From Bedellia somnulentella (taxonomy: Eukaryota > Arthropoda > Insecta > Lepidoptera > Bedelliidae), in assembly GCA_963576735.1 (NCBI GenBank), contig OY755198.1:6820001-6884000 (forward strand): 64,000 nt of DNA. Reading direction: 5' to 3'. A model generated the notes under the pieces. The model did not search any database. It had not been told where the DNA came from and saw only the letters and a program-made list of their open reading frames with translations. Below, piece after piece: positions 9,916 to 21,334 of this stretch (positions are counted from its first letter, which is position 1; every line of letters begins with the position of its first letter). Both the position numbers and the translations under genes were made by a program.

Positions 9916-10191
9916 CGTACCCTCGTCGCCCGCGCCGCGTGTGACGGGCGTTCCACCTTACGCAGCGCTGCTCTATGAATTTACATGAAACATCACGCCG
10001 CGCGGGTGCCCGCGCCGTGCACCCGCTTAACGCAGCGCACGGCCTAATGTTCCATTATTGGAACGGTTACAAAACATAAAAACAAACTTTTTAAAAAAAA
10101 ATTGCGCACAGTTCACATCGTAGATCTCATGTAGATCTATAAAGGTGTTCCGATACAATTTTCATAAACATTGAACTTGTTTTAATAAGGT
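9916..10191. other. GC-rich flank then AT-rich spacer
   Basis: About 120 bases are rich in CGCG and continue the GC-rich block left of the hAT insertion (8760-8870); this is possibly the right edge of the Harbinger element. Nothing coding is seen. Confidence 0.4.
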
Positions 10192-11003
10192 TGGGATGAT
10201 ACGAGTTAAAAAGGTTATTGGGGACACTACTCTAACATACGAGGAACTTAGTATTGTTCTAACCCAAATAGAGGCATGTTTAAATTCTCGGCCTTTAACA
10301 GTATTATGTGATGATGAAGCGAAATATCGCCTCATGCTGGAGAAAATTCAAAACAAATTTGTTAGATTTTTATATTTTAAACTATATGGTGTTTATCCTT
10401 ACTATCCCTTGATGTACCCTACACTATTCATTTTGGGTGATGACTTTACAAAATCTTCATTGTATTACTTATGTTATGAAAAAATTGATGTTTCAACGTG
10501 TAAAAGAGGAAATGAGAAGATTTAGAAGATAACTATTTCATACTTAATAGGTTCAATACTAATAATGTTAATATATGTGATAGGTATTTTGTAGTAGATA
10601 TTTAATAGATGTTTAAGTTTAATATAATCGCATTGGGCTATGCCTGTATTGGTTATGTTATGTAAATAAATAAATAAAATAAATAAATAGTAACGAAGCT
10701 CTCCCTCTGACACCAGGCCACTTTCTGATTGGAGAACCTATAATTAATTTAATCGATGAGAATTATGATTTATGTAATATAAGTTATCTGGAAAGATGGC
10801 GATTAGTACAAAAAATGGTCTCCGATTTTTAGAACAGGTGGTATAAGGAATATCTGGTCAACCTTAATCAAAAATATAAGTGGAATACGAAAAATGCTGA
10901 ACCAGAAACATGACATATTTGTAATCCGAGAAGACAATGTTCCACCTTGTAAGTGGATATTAGGTAAAATTGTTCAAAAACATTCCGGCCCAGCGGGGCA
11001 AGC
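10192..11003 (+). pseudogene. BEL/Pao integrase C-terminal fragment, split by a LINE
   Basis: Before and after the insertion the frame reads VIGDTTLTYEELSIVLTQIE, ACLNSRPL, then LTPGHFLIGEP, LERWRLVQK, RWYKEYL, which are diagnostic for BEL/Pao integrase. A stop interrupts after MVSDF, and the last part (DNVPPCKWILGKIVQKH) is in another frame. The LINE occupies 10321-10694. No LTR was identified. Confidence 0.85.
10321..10694 (+). mobile_element. 5'-truncated non-LTR retrotransposon inside the BEL/Pao integrase
   Basis: Encodes a reverse-transcriptase C-terminal stretch (IQNKFVRFLYFKLYGVYPYY) typical of Jockey/CR1-type elements, then decays and ends in a TAAATAAATAAA tail. Flanked by GAAGC on both sides (10316-10320 and 10695-10699) as a target-site duplication. 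Confidence 0.85.
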
Positions 11004-11084
11004 ACGAGCTTTTTATAAGATCGATAAAGGGCGTGATACGGAGATTTTATCACTTGTCCTTGTATACCATATCTCAAAACACTG

Positions 11085-11190
11085 ACTGCGAGCACGAGGC
11101 GCAATGTTATCGAATGCCTCGACGTAAGTGACGTCATAGACCGAATGTTTTCATCGATTTATTGAATAATATCGATATTTGCGAGCACGA
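11085..11190 (+). repeat. Paired GCGAGCACGAGGC repeats
   Basis: The 13-mer occurs at about 11088 and 11175. Related sequence is found in reverse at 20449-20465 and 20530-20545, and variants are near 25656, 38240, 38355 and 46240. It probably marks a small dispersed element; boundaries are not clear. Confidence 0.45.
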
Positions 11191-14026
11191 GGCACTTTGT
11201 AATGCACCAAAGTTTTCGATTTCTGACATTTGGATGACGAAAACTTATAAAGTTTTATCGTGGTGCTTTGGGGGTGACGATAGATGATTGTTGATAGTAC
11301 TTTCTTTGATTTTGCTCAAAAGGTGCACTAGTTTTACTTTATTTGTAGTGTAGTGAAAAAAATTTGTGAATAATATACTAAATATAACACTAAGTTGTGC
11401 CGTCGAACTTGAGAAAAATGTGTTTCCTCTTCAATAATTGTGTGGATGGTGATAATTTACAACTATACATGAATGAACATATGACATAGCAACCTTACGT
11501 TACGACCCAATTGCTATTTAATTAATCCTTTGGGTCTGCCACTGCCAGTATAAAGATTAAGAAGAAGACCAAATAGAATCCAATAACAATATTTCTAATG
11601 ATGATAACATTATCCGTTTGGATAGCTTTTAAGAAAAACTGTGGCATAACACGAGAACTATGGTTAAAGTGAAATAAGAGGTAAGTGTATTTACAAAGTA
11701 TAAAACAAAATAAAGTGTAGTGATAGTCTCTGGCTTCTCCAATGGAAAAAAATGGCGATAGTATATTTGTGTATTGTATATTTACTCAATTCAATAAATG
11801 TAAAATGATTAATTATTATCTTTATAGTCCCAGCCACCCTTTGTTATCATGAAACAGTGTTAACAAAATGTAAAGCCCAATTACAAAATACTCTAAGCTA
11901 AGAAATTTTCTTCTTATCTAACTTATTGAACATAATAATATTATAACAAATGCAAGGATCTTACCATTTATCTGTTCATCTACATGATAACCCCATAATA
12001 TGTAACATTTAATAAAAACTGAAGCTCATCTTTCTTCATTCATTTATTAGTTCTACAATACAATACTGTCATGGTTAAATGAATCCTAGTTGGACATAGC
12101 CAGAGCTTCAGAATTAACAATTTCTCAAACACTTTTGGAAATTAAATGGAAAAAATATAAAAGAAAACTATCATTCCCAATGGGCCTCCAGCCACATAGC
12201 CCATTTATGATAAGTTTTAAGTTAGCTCATTGTTTGAAGTACATGAAAGAATCAATTAAATACGTTATATATAATAGATTAACTTGTATCTGTATTATAA
12301 ATGTTTTTTTGAACTCTGCAAATACAAAAAACATTAGCCACATGGTAAAACTTGATTTTTATGCTTATGGTGGTTTATTGTGGCAAACAGTTACCAACAA
12401 CACACAAGTTGACTACATCGCCCATCTCTAGCCAACCGCCACTTAAAAAGCCCCATACCCTTACTCACTTTGTGCCTCATTCTACTAAACATATCTTATG
12501 GGTATAATATGCACTGTAATAACTACAAACTATTCATTGTGCCTCATTTGCTTATTGCTAACAATTTTATTTTACCTTCCTAAAATACACAGTTAGTATT
12601 TAGTTTCCAAAGTACATAGCTTAGCAGCAATTCTGAATTTTTACTTTATAGTCTATCAACATTTTTCAATAAAAATATGTTATGTTGTATTTCAGTTTAT
12701 CACCTATCAAGATTTAGTTATGGGATTTAAGATGGGAATAAATTGTATATCAATTGAAGACAAAACATAAATTGCCTAATATTTAAGATGTAATACATGA
12801 TGCCCCCTAATGGACTAAAATCATATTTGTACTATGTTCAATTGGTAAGTATACATAATTAGGAAAGTAAATACTTTAATTGTAAGTCACCCATTTTCAA
12901 CTATATCCAATATCAGTATTGTGACAATATGATGAAAGAGAATGGATAATTGAATCACATTTGTCAATCCCTAATCTAATCTCTGGGTAGCCAGAGTTTT
13001 AGAATATGAAATTTATCAGCCGCTTCGTAAATTTGAGTAAGTGAAAAATTTTAAGATAAGAAAAGCAACAACAACCATCAATAACTTATCAAATTTTCTC
13101 CACTCTAATTTCAGAAGTAGCAGAAGATTCAAGATGTGAAGCTCTGGTTTCCCTTATTTGGATTTATAGTCATTCATACATCAATCAAGAATCAGTTTTT
13201 GGGATTAAATAAGGGAATAATTTATTACTTTTATTGTTAATCACCTCATTTTAAATATAATAAAAATTATGAAATAAAATATTCATTTTCTTTAAAATAA
13301 AAAGATTAATCTATGGTAACTTTTAAGATAAAACACACATCTACTTTGCATACGGTAGGTGTATGGTTGTGAGGAGAACCTGTAAGAACTCATCAAACAC
13401 ACATCTTTTTAAAGTCCATAACCATAAAAGTTATAATTTCTTCTATATAATTTCCTCCTCCTCCTCTCCTATTTTCCAATTTAGTTTTATTATAAAATAA
13501 CTTAGATTTAAGAAATTGCTGTGCCCCACCGGGTCTTCAATGTAGAACTATGAATTTATCTATAAATAAGAACTTACATACACAATACATTGTTGAATGC
13601 AATAAATGATTGAGTATTGAGTATTTTGGTGTTAGCCCAGAAACATACTGCACAGAGCCCTGATGACATCAAGCCATTTTATCATTAATGGAATCATTAG
13701 TAAGTTTAATAAAAGGCTTTCAAAGTATGATTTCTTTTAACTACTGATTTGTATTTGGTTTCTGAAAAAAAAATAATGTCTCCATCATAGTCTCCATGTA
13801 TTTTAGTTCACATAACTCCATGAAAGATATATTTATCTTTCATGGACTATCAGTATTTATGTACTGAAATATTGTTGTTGCCTCTTAGTCTTAAATATGT
13901 CTGTCATTGTTTTTGACAACAGGATTTTCATACATTTTCTTACATACATGATATTTTATTAAATATATTGACATGGCAGTGTCCATTATGTTTAAAAAAA
14001 ACCCTTAGAATGATGAGTTAGACATA
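11191..14026. other. AT-rich intergenic region with worn repeats
   Basis: No gene recognised. It contains decayed family A pieces (about 12090-12215 and 12415-12490, apparently one copy split by unrelated sequence, and 12985-13065), all in minus orientation, and a CTC-rich stretch near 13450. Confidence 0.5.
13817..13846. repeat. Perfect 13-bp hairpin, 4-nt loop
   Basis: TCCATGAAAGATA, loop TATT, then TATCTTTCATGGA. It is the only perfect structure of this length seen in the surrounding 3 kb. Confidence 0.8.
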
Positions 14027-14155
14027 CATACATACATATACTACGCCATTAGTTCCCATTGGGGTAGGCAGAGACTATTGATCGCCACTTCGCACGATCC
14101 TGACAAACCTCTCTAGCTTCGTTTACATCCATCAATCTTTTCATACATTTGATGA
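14027..14155 (-). mobile_element. LINE family B tail
   Basis: Minus orientation: TATG-type tail at left, hairpin, then the coding tail (SAYPNG and QDRAKWRS on the minus strand). Severely 5'-truncated. Confidence 0.8.
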
Positions 14156-15018
14156 GTTAGAATGCATAATATAATCATAATTACAGCTACAGATCCCTAA
14201 CCCCGCTTAGAAATAAAATCTTTAGACATTTCTCTTAGTTAGGTGAGGAAATAATTGTTAAATAAGCCAAGCATCACCGACCATTCATATTTTTTCTCCA
14301 CTCTACTCCCAGAAGTCGCTACTAAATAAATTCAAATCCCTGGCCATAGAATAAAGAGTACCCAGAATCCGCTCACGGCCGCAACGATAGTCCTATTTCA
14401 TTGGTTTCTCTTGCATATCAACGCAACGCACCCGCACTCAGTCGGTTAAAAGCTTTGAAAGTGACAAGCCAAAACAGCTCCACAAAAAAATTCATAATGA
14501 CGACTTACGCACTTCCATCTTGTCGAAATAGAGTAAATATCAAAGCTAAAGGACTGGGAATCACATTAAACCGGTTACTATTGTTATTTTCCACTTACTT
14601 TCGATGATTGAAAGCAATTTAATTTTGTTTAAATTACGAATTTTTTTACGCCGCCATGTCAGTGTTGCAAGCGTAGAACTTTGTATTTTCTACCATTTTC
14701 AACATAAGAATATTATGTTTAGGTAGAAATTCTAAATGGTAAAAAATAAGTACTTTTGTGTATTTTAGATTTCCTGCAGACGAAAGCAGGCGAGCTCCGT
14801 GGGTAAGAATTATACAAAAAGCTAAAATTGATGACTATTGGAAACCCACCTCAAGCTCACGCATTTGCTCCGAGCATTTTGAAGAAAAATATTTTGATTT
14901 AACTAAATCTGGAATCAGAAGACTTGTAAAAGATGCCATACCCACGAAGGTATATTTGTACTATATTCGAAATATATAACTATCTGTATATACGTAATAT
15001 TATACATATAAATATATA

Positions 15019-15210
15019 TCTTACTATAATATTATAATTGTGAAAGTTTGTGTGGATGTGATTGTTACGCTTTCAGACAAAATCTACTAACGGAATTTGG
15101 ATGAAACTTTGAAGGTATATAAATTATACATCTAAATACGATAAATTCGAAAAAGGGTAAGCAGTGATATATGAGTACCTACGTGAAAGAAGACGCGGGT
15201 GAAGAGCTAG
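15019..15210 (+). mobile_element. Short non-autonomous Helitron, 192 bp
   Basis: Starts TCTTACTATAATATTATAA, ends GACGCGGGTGAAGAGCTAG; flanked by A on the left and T on the right, as expected for Helitron insertion without target duplication. Confidence 0.75.
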
Positions 15211-15405
15211 TTAATTGTATTTAAATATTATATATGTGTCTAAATATTAATAGTTTTTATAATATTTTGTATCTAAAAGTTATTACTGTTTTTATATACG
15301 CTATGCATGGTGGATTGAACGACAACCCAAATGCAAAACAATTTAAGGGTATATACCGCAAAGTATTGTGCAATTTAGGGATAAAAGCTTCGGAGCAAGG
15401 CAATT

Positions 15406-15894
15406 CGGTATGCAAAGTTTTACAAAAGTGGTGCTGATTACGAATTTATTTCGAGATATTATGTTTTTAAAACATATTTTCCTGTAATTAAATCAAACAG
15501 AGCTAAGATGACCGTTATTTTAGCAAAAAACTGTAACAGTATTTGACCTTCAGAGTTATGTCAAAGACATTCATTCTTGCAGTTTATTAATAAAACATCG
15601 AAAATCATAGGATTGTTTAGTATAATATCGTAATAATTTCATTTGGGATCACAAATTCGTGAAATATTTAGCAATTAGCAACAATTTTACTAAACATTTC
15701 GCTTTATTTGCATGTCGCAACGTGATATTTTCGATAGATGACGTCATTAAGTACAAAAGTTAAACAATCTTTAAAAAATCATAACTTTGCAATTACTCAT
15801 TTTTAATGAAAAATATTCATATCTGTTTTTTATTTTCGTGTTTGCTATCGAATAAAAATATTTAATAAATACCAAAAAAAAACTTTGCATACCG
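15406..15894. mobile_element. 489-bp MITE with CGGTATGCAAAG ends
   Basis: Inverted ends CGGTATGCAAAGTTTT; flanked by AATT on both sides (15402-15405, 15895-15898). Removing it with one AATT restores the Gly-Asn-Cys reading frame of the P-like transposase, which fixes its limits. The superfamily is not assigned. Confidence 0.8.
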
Positions 15895-16124
15895 AATTGC
15901 ATAGCTCTTGAAGATATTGGAGTTCTTAGCTGTAATTCAACTACGAATGCCATAAACCTGACAACATCCGTGTTTTTTATTATCCATCTTATTATTTAGA
16001 AGCATTAAATAATTCACGATTATGTTCAAATATAGAAAGAGAACATCTTGATATTTCAGAAAATTTAATTTTACTAATAAGTCAAAAAACTATTAAAGCT
16101 GTTGTTTTATTTTTATAATATTTA

Positions 16125-16300
16125 TAACGTACAAAACGGCGATAGGCCTGCCCCCTATCACGTAAGTACACTGTCCATGCAAAACGTGGGTACTCTGAAC
16201 ACCAGGTGACAAAGTCACGTGATGTTCAGAAGTATTAGTACCTCTGCCAACCCCTTCGGGGATATTCGGCGTGAACGTTTATGTTATATGTTATGTTTTA
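16125..16300 (+). repeat. Family C SINE, 3' part
   Basis: Body from 'gtacaaaacggcgatagg' to the hairpin and TTATG-type tail. Its flanks (about 15971-16045 and 16311-16388) are roughly 80% alike over some 75 bp, far too long for a target-site duplication, so an older tandem duplication is likely. Confidence 0.8.
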
Positions 16301-16439
16301 TTTTTAATATATGTTTTTTATTATCTTATCATTTAAAAGCATTAAATATTTCATGTTTTTTCTCAAATATAGAAAAAGAACATAATATTAAATAATTATT
16401 AGGAGTTTGGTTGAAATTAATAGGAGTTTGGTAGAAAAT

Positions 16440-16600
16440 ATACATTTGTAGACTGGCGATGGGTTAAAGCTTGCAACATTGCGGGGCGTGAAGTGCAGTG
16501 AGAGCGGGGGGATTATTGGACCATTTTGCCGAACCGATTTTGTACTGACTACGGTGCTACGGTGTCTGGAGGATACTAAGTTTGTGTCCCTGGCAAACCT
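16440..16600 (+). repeat. Unclassified dispersed repeat (copy 1)
   Basis: Matches 20862-20975 in inverted orientation, including 'agcttgcaacattg', a GGGGGG-ATTATTGGAC segment and 'tacggtgtctggaggata'. No coding recognised. Confidence 0.65.
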
Positions 16601-16674
16601 TTTTCAGGATTTACAGCCATGAGTTATGGTTGTATGTACATGTAATGTACTATTTTAAGTTTTTTTTTATATAT

Positions 16675-16742
16675 ACCGTGATAGTTCAGTGGGCAGAACA
16701 CTACTTATCGTGCAGACAATGAGGGTTCAAACCCTGAGTCGT
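16675..16742 (+). repeat. tRNA-derived SINE head
   Basis: A-box TAGTTCAGTGGG and B-box GGGTTCAAACCC about 40 bases apart. The following 'gatatggttgagttgcactta' resembles the family C body. It is cut on the right by a LINE B copy. Confidence 0.7.
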
Positions 16743-16749
16743 GTCTAAA

Positions 16750-17100
16750 CCGATATGGTTGAGTTGCACTTAGTACGATCTTGACAAACCTCTCTTGCTT
16801 CCCATACATTCATTATTCTTCTCATACATGCTCTTTTATTCTTCTCACTTCGGACCCCCCACTTTATTAGAACTTTTTCTATTTGGTCTTGAAGCGTTTT
16901 ACGAGGCCGTCCTCTACTAACAATCCCATCCACATTGGCTCTATATATCTCTCGCTACTTTATTTTCATCAATCCTCTATGTGCCCAAACCACCTTAACA
17001 TTCCTTTTTCTATCTTTCACACCTACTCGTTCACAAATCACACTATTTCTCACTCTATCACACAACCTTACATTAATATACTTCTAAGGGATCTCACTTC
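16750..17100 (-). mobile_element. LINE family B, longest-but-one 5'-truncated copy
   Basis: The minus strand encodes the RTE-like C terminus: a worn region (RVRNSVICERVGVKDR type), then SRGRPRKTLQDQIEKV, RSEKNKRACMRR and EAREVCQDRTK. The 3' hairpin is missing, so both ends are truncated. Confidence 0.75.
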
Positions 17101-17309
17101 CTAGGAACTTCGTGAACATTCATATACTTTAGATAATATAATCTTAAAATTGCAGGTAAACACCTGTAGGGTTAGTAAGTAAGTAGTATTAGGATGAAAA
17201 CCATTTAAAATTACCGTTGTGATAAATGAAACCATAACAAGAAAGGAACTCCTAACAAAAAAGTGACAAATCTCAACTTAGGGTCTTTTTTTTGTAAATT
17301 ACTGTACGT

Positions 17310-17398
17310 AGGCAGGGTAGAAAATCCTTAAGAAGCACTTCATGAGAATTAAGGCTATCCACTCCGATCAGGGTGGATAGAAGGATGTGCTTTTCCAA
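17310..17398 (+). other. Imperfect hairpin
   Basis: AAGCAC...GGCTATCCACTCC folds onto GGGTGGATAG...GATGTGCTTTT, giving an interrupted stem of about 25 pairs. It could be a pre-miRNA-like fold or chance; no other support. Confidence 0.25.
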
Positions 17399-17821
17399 AT
17401 ATCCGCCTTAGGGAGGATAAACGGAACAAACCTAACGGTTGCCCATATGCTAGTTGCATATTTTAGTACATTCATTACTACTGCTGCAATATAATTTATT
17501 TCTAATATGTAAGGTGATGAAAATAAAACAATGAAAGCACAAAAAAATATACTAGTCTTTTTCAAGTAAAATGATTAACATAAAACTTCACATTTTCCGT
17601 GTCTTCAGTATTTGAATGTTTGACCATTGTCCATTTTATCAATTTCATTTTGATGTGCTGAAATAAATAAAAATACCATAAATTTTATTTTTATTGACTG
17701 TCTACAAGCATCACTTATAGTGGGGCAATATGAGCTACCCACAGAGAAAAGTCATACTCTGTGGCATTATTCAACACACAGAATGTCATTGACATATGAC
17801 AGAGGACTTAGTTGCCTGATT

Positions 17822-17946
17822 ACATACATATACTCACGCCATTAGTTCCCATTGGGGTAGGCAGAGACTATCGATCGCCACTTCGTATGATCCTGACAAA
17901 CCTCTCTAGCTTCGTTTACATCCATCAATCTTTTCATACATGCTCT
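17822..17946 (-). mobile_element. LINE family B tail
   Basis: Same 3' end as at 14027-14155 in the same orientation and nearly identical, with tail ACATACATA at left. Confidence 0.8.
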
Positions 17947-19311
17947 TATTACTGTTGATACATTATGTTTTGCACCTTCCGTGTAAAGTATTCAATGTTG
18001 CTGTATTGTAAAATCTATGTATGTAATAATTAATTTAAGTAGTAAAAAATATAACATAAGAGGATTTTGATTTGCCAAATAAAGAAAACTAAGACATGCT
18101 AAAGCTAGAAGGAAAGAAACAATTCACATTTTAAAGAATTAAGATTAATTTTAAAGTTTACCTTTTATTTTGTTCATATCACAATATTTTTTTGATCTTA
18201 ACTACTGCATTATCCTGAAATTAAAGAAAATATCACAGATAATTGTTGGCGATAGATCATGGTGTTCCTCTTACACTGCTTTATAGCCATTTGTATATAT
18301 TTTCCAAAACCTACCCTTTTTGGAAAATAAATAAAAATGTAAATATAATAAATAAATTACCCTACCCATAGAGCCTGAAAAATAGAAATCCTTCAGGGAC
18401 TTTGCCTCTAACAACAACCGACACTATACAGAATAAACATTAGCAACTCAATAATAAAACAAATTAAAAATATGTTTTCAGTTACATAGATACATTTAAA
18501 TGAAACAATTTGGTGGTAAAATCATAATGGACTCTGCCATTGCCCAAAAAACATTAAGAGGGCCCAAAATTTTAGTTGCCTCATACAACAACATGCGGTA
18601 ATGTTAATTCTAAGTAAACCCTATATACAAATAAATATGTTCTAAATCTCATTACTATATGAGTTGTTGCAGAATTCTTCCTACTCTGGTACATGTAAAT
18701 AAATACAACCTTGGTAGTTTCAGAAGTTCAAAAAAATATTGAAAATGCTGATTCTAGACCTACAATAAATAACATAATGTAGGCCTACATAGAAATACCA
18801 TAACATAGCATAAAAGTTTCATTTGTTTCTTGTTAGTTGGCTTATTCCAAACTTTGTTGCATTGTTATTAATGTAATCATACTTTGGGTTGCTGCCTAGA
18901 TCTTAGCTTTTGTTTAGTAACTACCTATACAACACTATCATTACACTGTAACCTGTTTTATTTACCTTCCAAATAAATGATAATTCCACTGTACTTTACA
19001 AACCGGCTGTTATTTTATGAAATTGCTTGACTAAGTGGACTAGTTTGTAGTTTTTTAAAAAGGTAGTTTATGCACAAGAAAACGCACATATACGTTATAA
19101 GCAGGTTTTCTTTTATAACTTTGAGGTTGACTTAATATGATCTCGTATTAATTTAGACTATATCGTCACATTTCTTGGACACAGTGCTGCTTGAATTCAT
19201 GACGGAAAATAAGTGATAGTCTTTAATTCACAAATTAACAACTCTTCTTCAGTATCGGCATTTTGCAGCATAACGATGTATCATAGTGGTTTCTATGAGT
19301 TAAATACTTAC
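17947..19311. other. AT-rich stretch, probably intron of the candidate gene starting at 19388
   Basis: No exon or repeat recognised with confidence on either strand. Confidence 0.4.
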
Positions 19312-19388
19312 AGTTTTTCGTTGCAGATTCGTCTTAATCGTTCATAATCCCTCATACAATTCTGAATTTCGTTGCGATGAGCAGCCAT
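19312..19388 (-). CDS. Candidate first coding exon of an unrecognised gene
   Basis: ATG in a good start context (CAATA-ATGG) opens 25 codons with balanced, charged residues (MAAHRNEIQNCMRDYERLRR) and ends at a consensus donor CT|GTAAGT. The predicted peptide looks helical. I could not find the next exon on the minus strand; downstream candidates with acceptor-like sequence gave stops in the required phase. A hAT element lies about 95 bp upstream of the ATG, in what would be the promoter. Confidence 0.4.
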
Positions 19389-19481
19389 TATTGTTTATAT
19401 TGTAAAAATATGTATGGTTGAATCATCTGTCAGTTATGTGTAATGTTATCCTACTAATTCAAGAGTTGAATGTGTGCACGA

Positions 19482-20226
19482 TAGGCTTGGGTAGATCCAG
19501 CTCCGCGAGGGGATTCGAATCACCAGGTTCAGGCTCAGTTTCGGTACTGAATCCTCTTAACCGGGCCGGACCGCTTATCGAATCCGGCTCGGTTAAGAAA
19601 TTCGGAACTGAATCAAACAACCAAAAAATACCACGCTTACTTCGCGGAACGTAACAATTGCTGTTGACATACATGTAAAAATCAATTAACTCATATGTAT
19701 AATGATTCTGTTTGTGTACAGGCTAGGTTCGCTAACATACAAATATCCATATGTAAAAAATAATAATAATATTTAGAAACATCTTAACAGCATCTTATAA
19801 CAATATCTACACATAAATATATGCAAATCAGAAAGTGACACAACATAAAACACTATCATATTTATAATATCACTATAAACACCATTATTTGTGAAAAGAT
19901 TGATAAATCTATTAAACGAAATTGGCAAACAAAGAACAAAAAAGGACAACTCTCTTTTCGTCTCTGTCTCCCGAGTTCAAATTGTATTACATTCTTGTCT
20001 CGCTCTCACATTCAGCAAGCAAAGCAAATGTAACGGTAATAATCGAACCGATCCTGAACCTGATGCCTGAGCCTGTTGTTCGAAAACAATAAAACCGAGC
20101 CGGTGCGGAGCGGCCCGGTTAAGCGAACCTGCACCTGATAAGAAAGAGTGGGGCCGGTTAGGCCAATCAGGCTCACGCAGGGATTCGAATCATTTGAATC
20201 CACCGAGCCGGACCTACACACGGCTA
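19482..20226. mobile_element. Non-autonomous hAT element, 745 bp
   Basis: Perfect 8-bp flanking repeat GTGCACGA (19474-19481, 20227-20234). Ends TAGGCTTGGGTAGATCCAGC versus inverted TAGCCGTGTGTAGGTCCGGC. The subterminal arms carry many copies of CCGAGCCGG, AACCGGGCC and GATTCGAATC in both directions, typical transposase-binding repeats. No transposase inside. Confidence 0.9.
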
Positions 20227-20234
20227 GTGCACGA

Positions 20235-20861
20235 CTGTTCACTGCGGTCAATGTATTTTTAATTTACTAGGGTGATAATAATGGCCAACAAAACTTTTAC
20301 TTGGAAGTGACTTTGAAGGTGTTTAGAGTCTGTAACTAGCCTTAATTGATTGAACTGTGAATGTCGGTCAAATGGTTCAATACCACAACTTTCACAGCTC
20401 GATAACACTTAACGGGCTCGATGGTTGTATCGAGTACTATGTAGAGTACGCCTCGTGCTCGCAGTTTGGGAAAGAGATCGATAGAAAACTTCGATAAGAT
20501 AGTGTGTATATCGATATGGCCATTTTTGCTCGTGCTTGCCCCGCAGATAATATCACCCGAGTTGTGACAATAAAATGTAAAAATAATGTTCTTAAGCGCC
20601 CTATCAGTAAAATTTGTGTTCTTACAAAAGAAGAGACATGAACCTCATTAGTTAATATAATTACATTTTAAGTCATATGTGGAGAGCAAGCTCGTTATTT
20701 TAATTTGTATTTACTGTCTCCTATAGTGTAGTTTTGATACATTAGGCCTTAAAAACAATTTATTGTGTAAATGTAGAGTAACAGTTTAAATGGCGGACGG
20801 CATTGTGAGCGTTACATTCCAAATGTCATCATCATTTTAAGTAGTAAGCACAAACTTGTAT
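20235..20861. other. Non-coding stretch with CGAGCACGAGGC-type motifs
   Basis: Contains GCCTCGTGCTCGCAG near 20450 and GCTCGTGCTTGCCCCGC near 20529, related to 10990-11190. No gene seen. Confidence 0.45.
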
Positions 20862-20975
20862 CCTCCAGACACCGTAGTCAGTACAAATCGGTTCGACAAA
20901 ATAGTCCAATAATCCCCCCCGCTGTCACTGTACTTCACGCCCAACAATGTTGCAAGCTTAAACATATATCGCCAA
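20862..20975 (-). repeat. Unclassified dispersed repeat (copy 2)
   Basis: Inverted relative to 16440-16600. The homopolymer C/G tract differs in length between the copies. Confidence 0.65.
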
Positions 20976-21044
20976 ATTCTCGTTAATTATTTTATAAGGA
21001 AGGGAAAACGGTTAGCAACACCTTTTTTAAATTAACTTTATTCA

Positions 21045-21285
21045 TACATACTCACGGCTTTATATCCCTAGAAAGGGTAGTCAGAGTTTTAAAATAAGAA
21101 ATTCATCAGCCACTTTAGTAATTTGAAAGGGGAAAAGAATACAGGTTCTTGGTAATGGGTATCCAACCGCATCACCCGAAAATTCCTTAAGTAGCCCCAA
21201 TACCCTTAGTCGCCTCTTACGATCACCCATGGGAAGAAATGGGGCAGTGCTATTCTAAGCCGACACTACACAGCGAAAATTAAAT
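21045..21285 (-). repeat. Family A element, full length
   Basis: From CATACATACTCACGG hairpin end at left to 'gtagtgtcggcttag' equivalent at right; about 240 bp. Confidence 0.8.
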
Positions 21286-21334
21286 ACTTATCAGAAATTC
21301 AATTCATCAATTCTATACTATGGAAGATTATATT

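Larger units (their letters stand above)
14344..16100 (+). pseudogene. P-element-like transposase with THAP domain, broken
   Basis: Exon 1 (14497-14573, donor GTTACT) and exon 2 (14769-14949, acceptor TATTTTAG, donor GTATAT) join in frame into a THAP DNA-binding domain: RFPADESRRAPW, then SSSRICSEHFEE with the C-x2-H pair, then KDAIPTK. The first zinc Cys reads Tyr (TAC), so only three of four ligands remain. Further right, a frame reading GGLNDNPNAKQFKGIYRKVL then a Gly-Asn-Cys motif is typical of P-element/THAP9 transposase; it is cut after Gly-Asn by a 489-bp MITE and resumes after it (IALEDIGVLSCNS). A small Helitron sits between the parts. The left boundary at 14344 is inferred from an inverted partial copy ending at 21830. 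Confidence 0.75.

Noticed and set aside
12090..12431. 113-codon open frame
   Set aside because: The left part is a decayed family A element and the rest is AT-rich with no coding signal.
17600..17665. Second exon for the gene starting at 19388
   Set aside because: A good acceptor is present, but the phase required by the first exon gives a stop after three codons.
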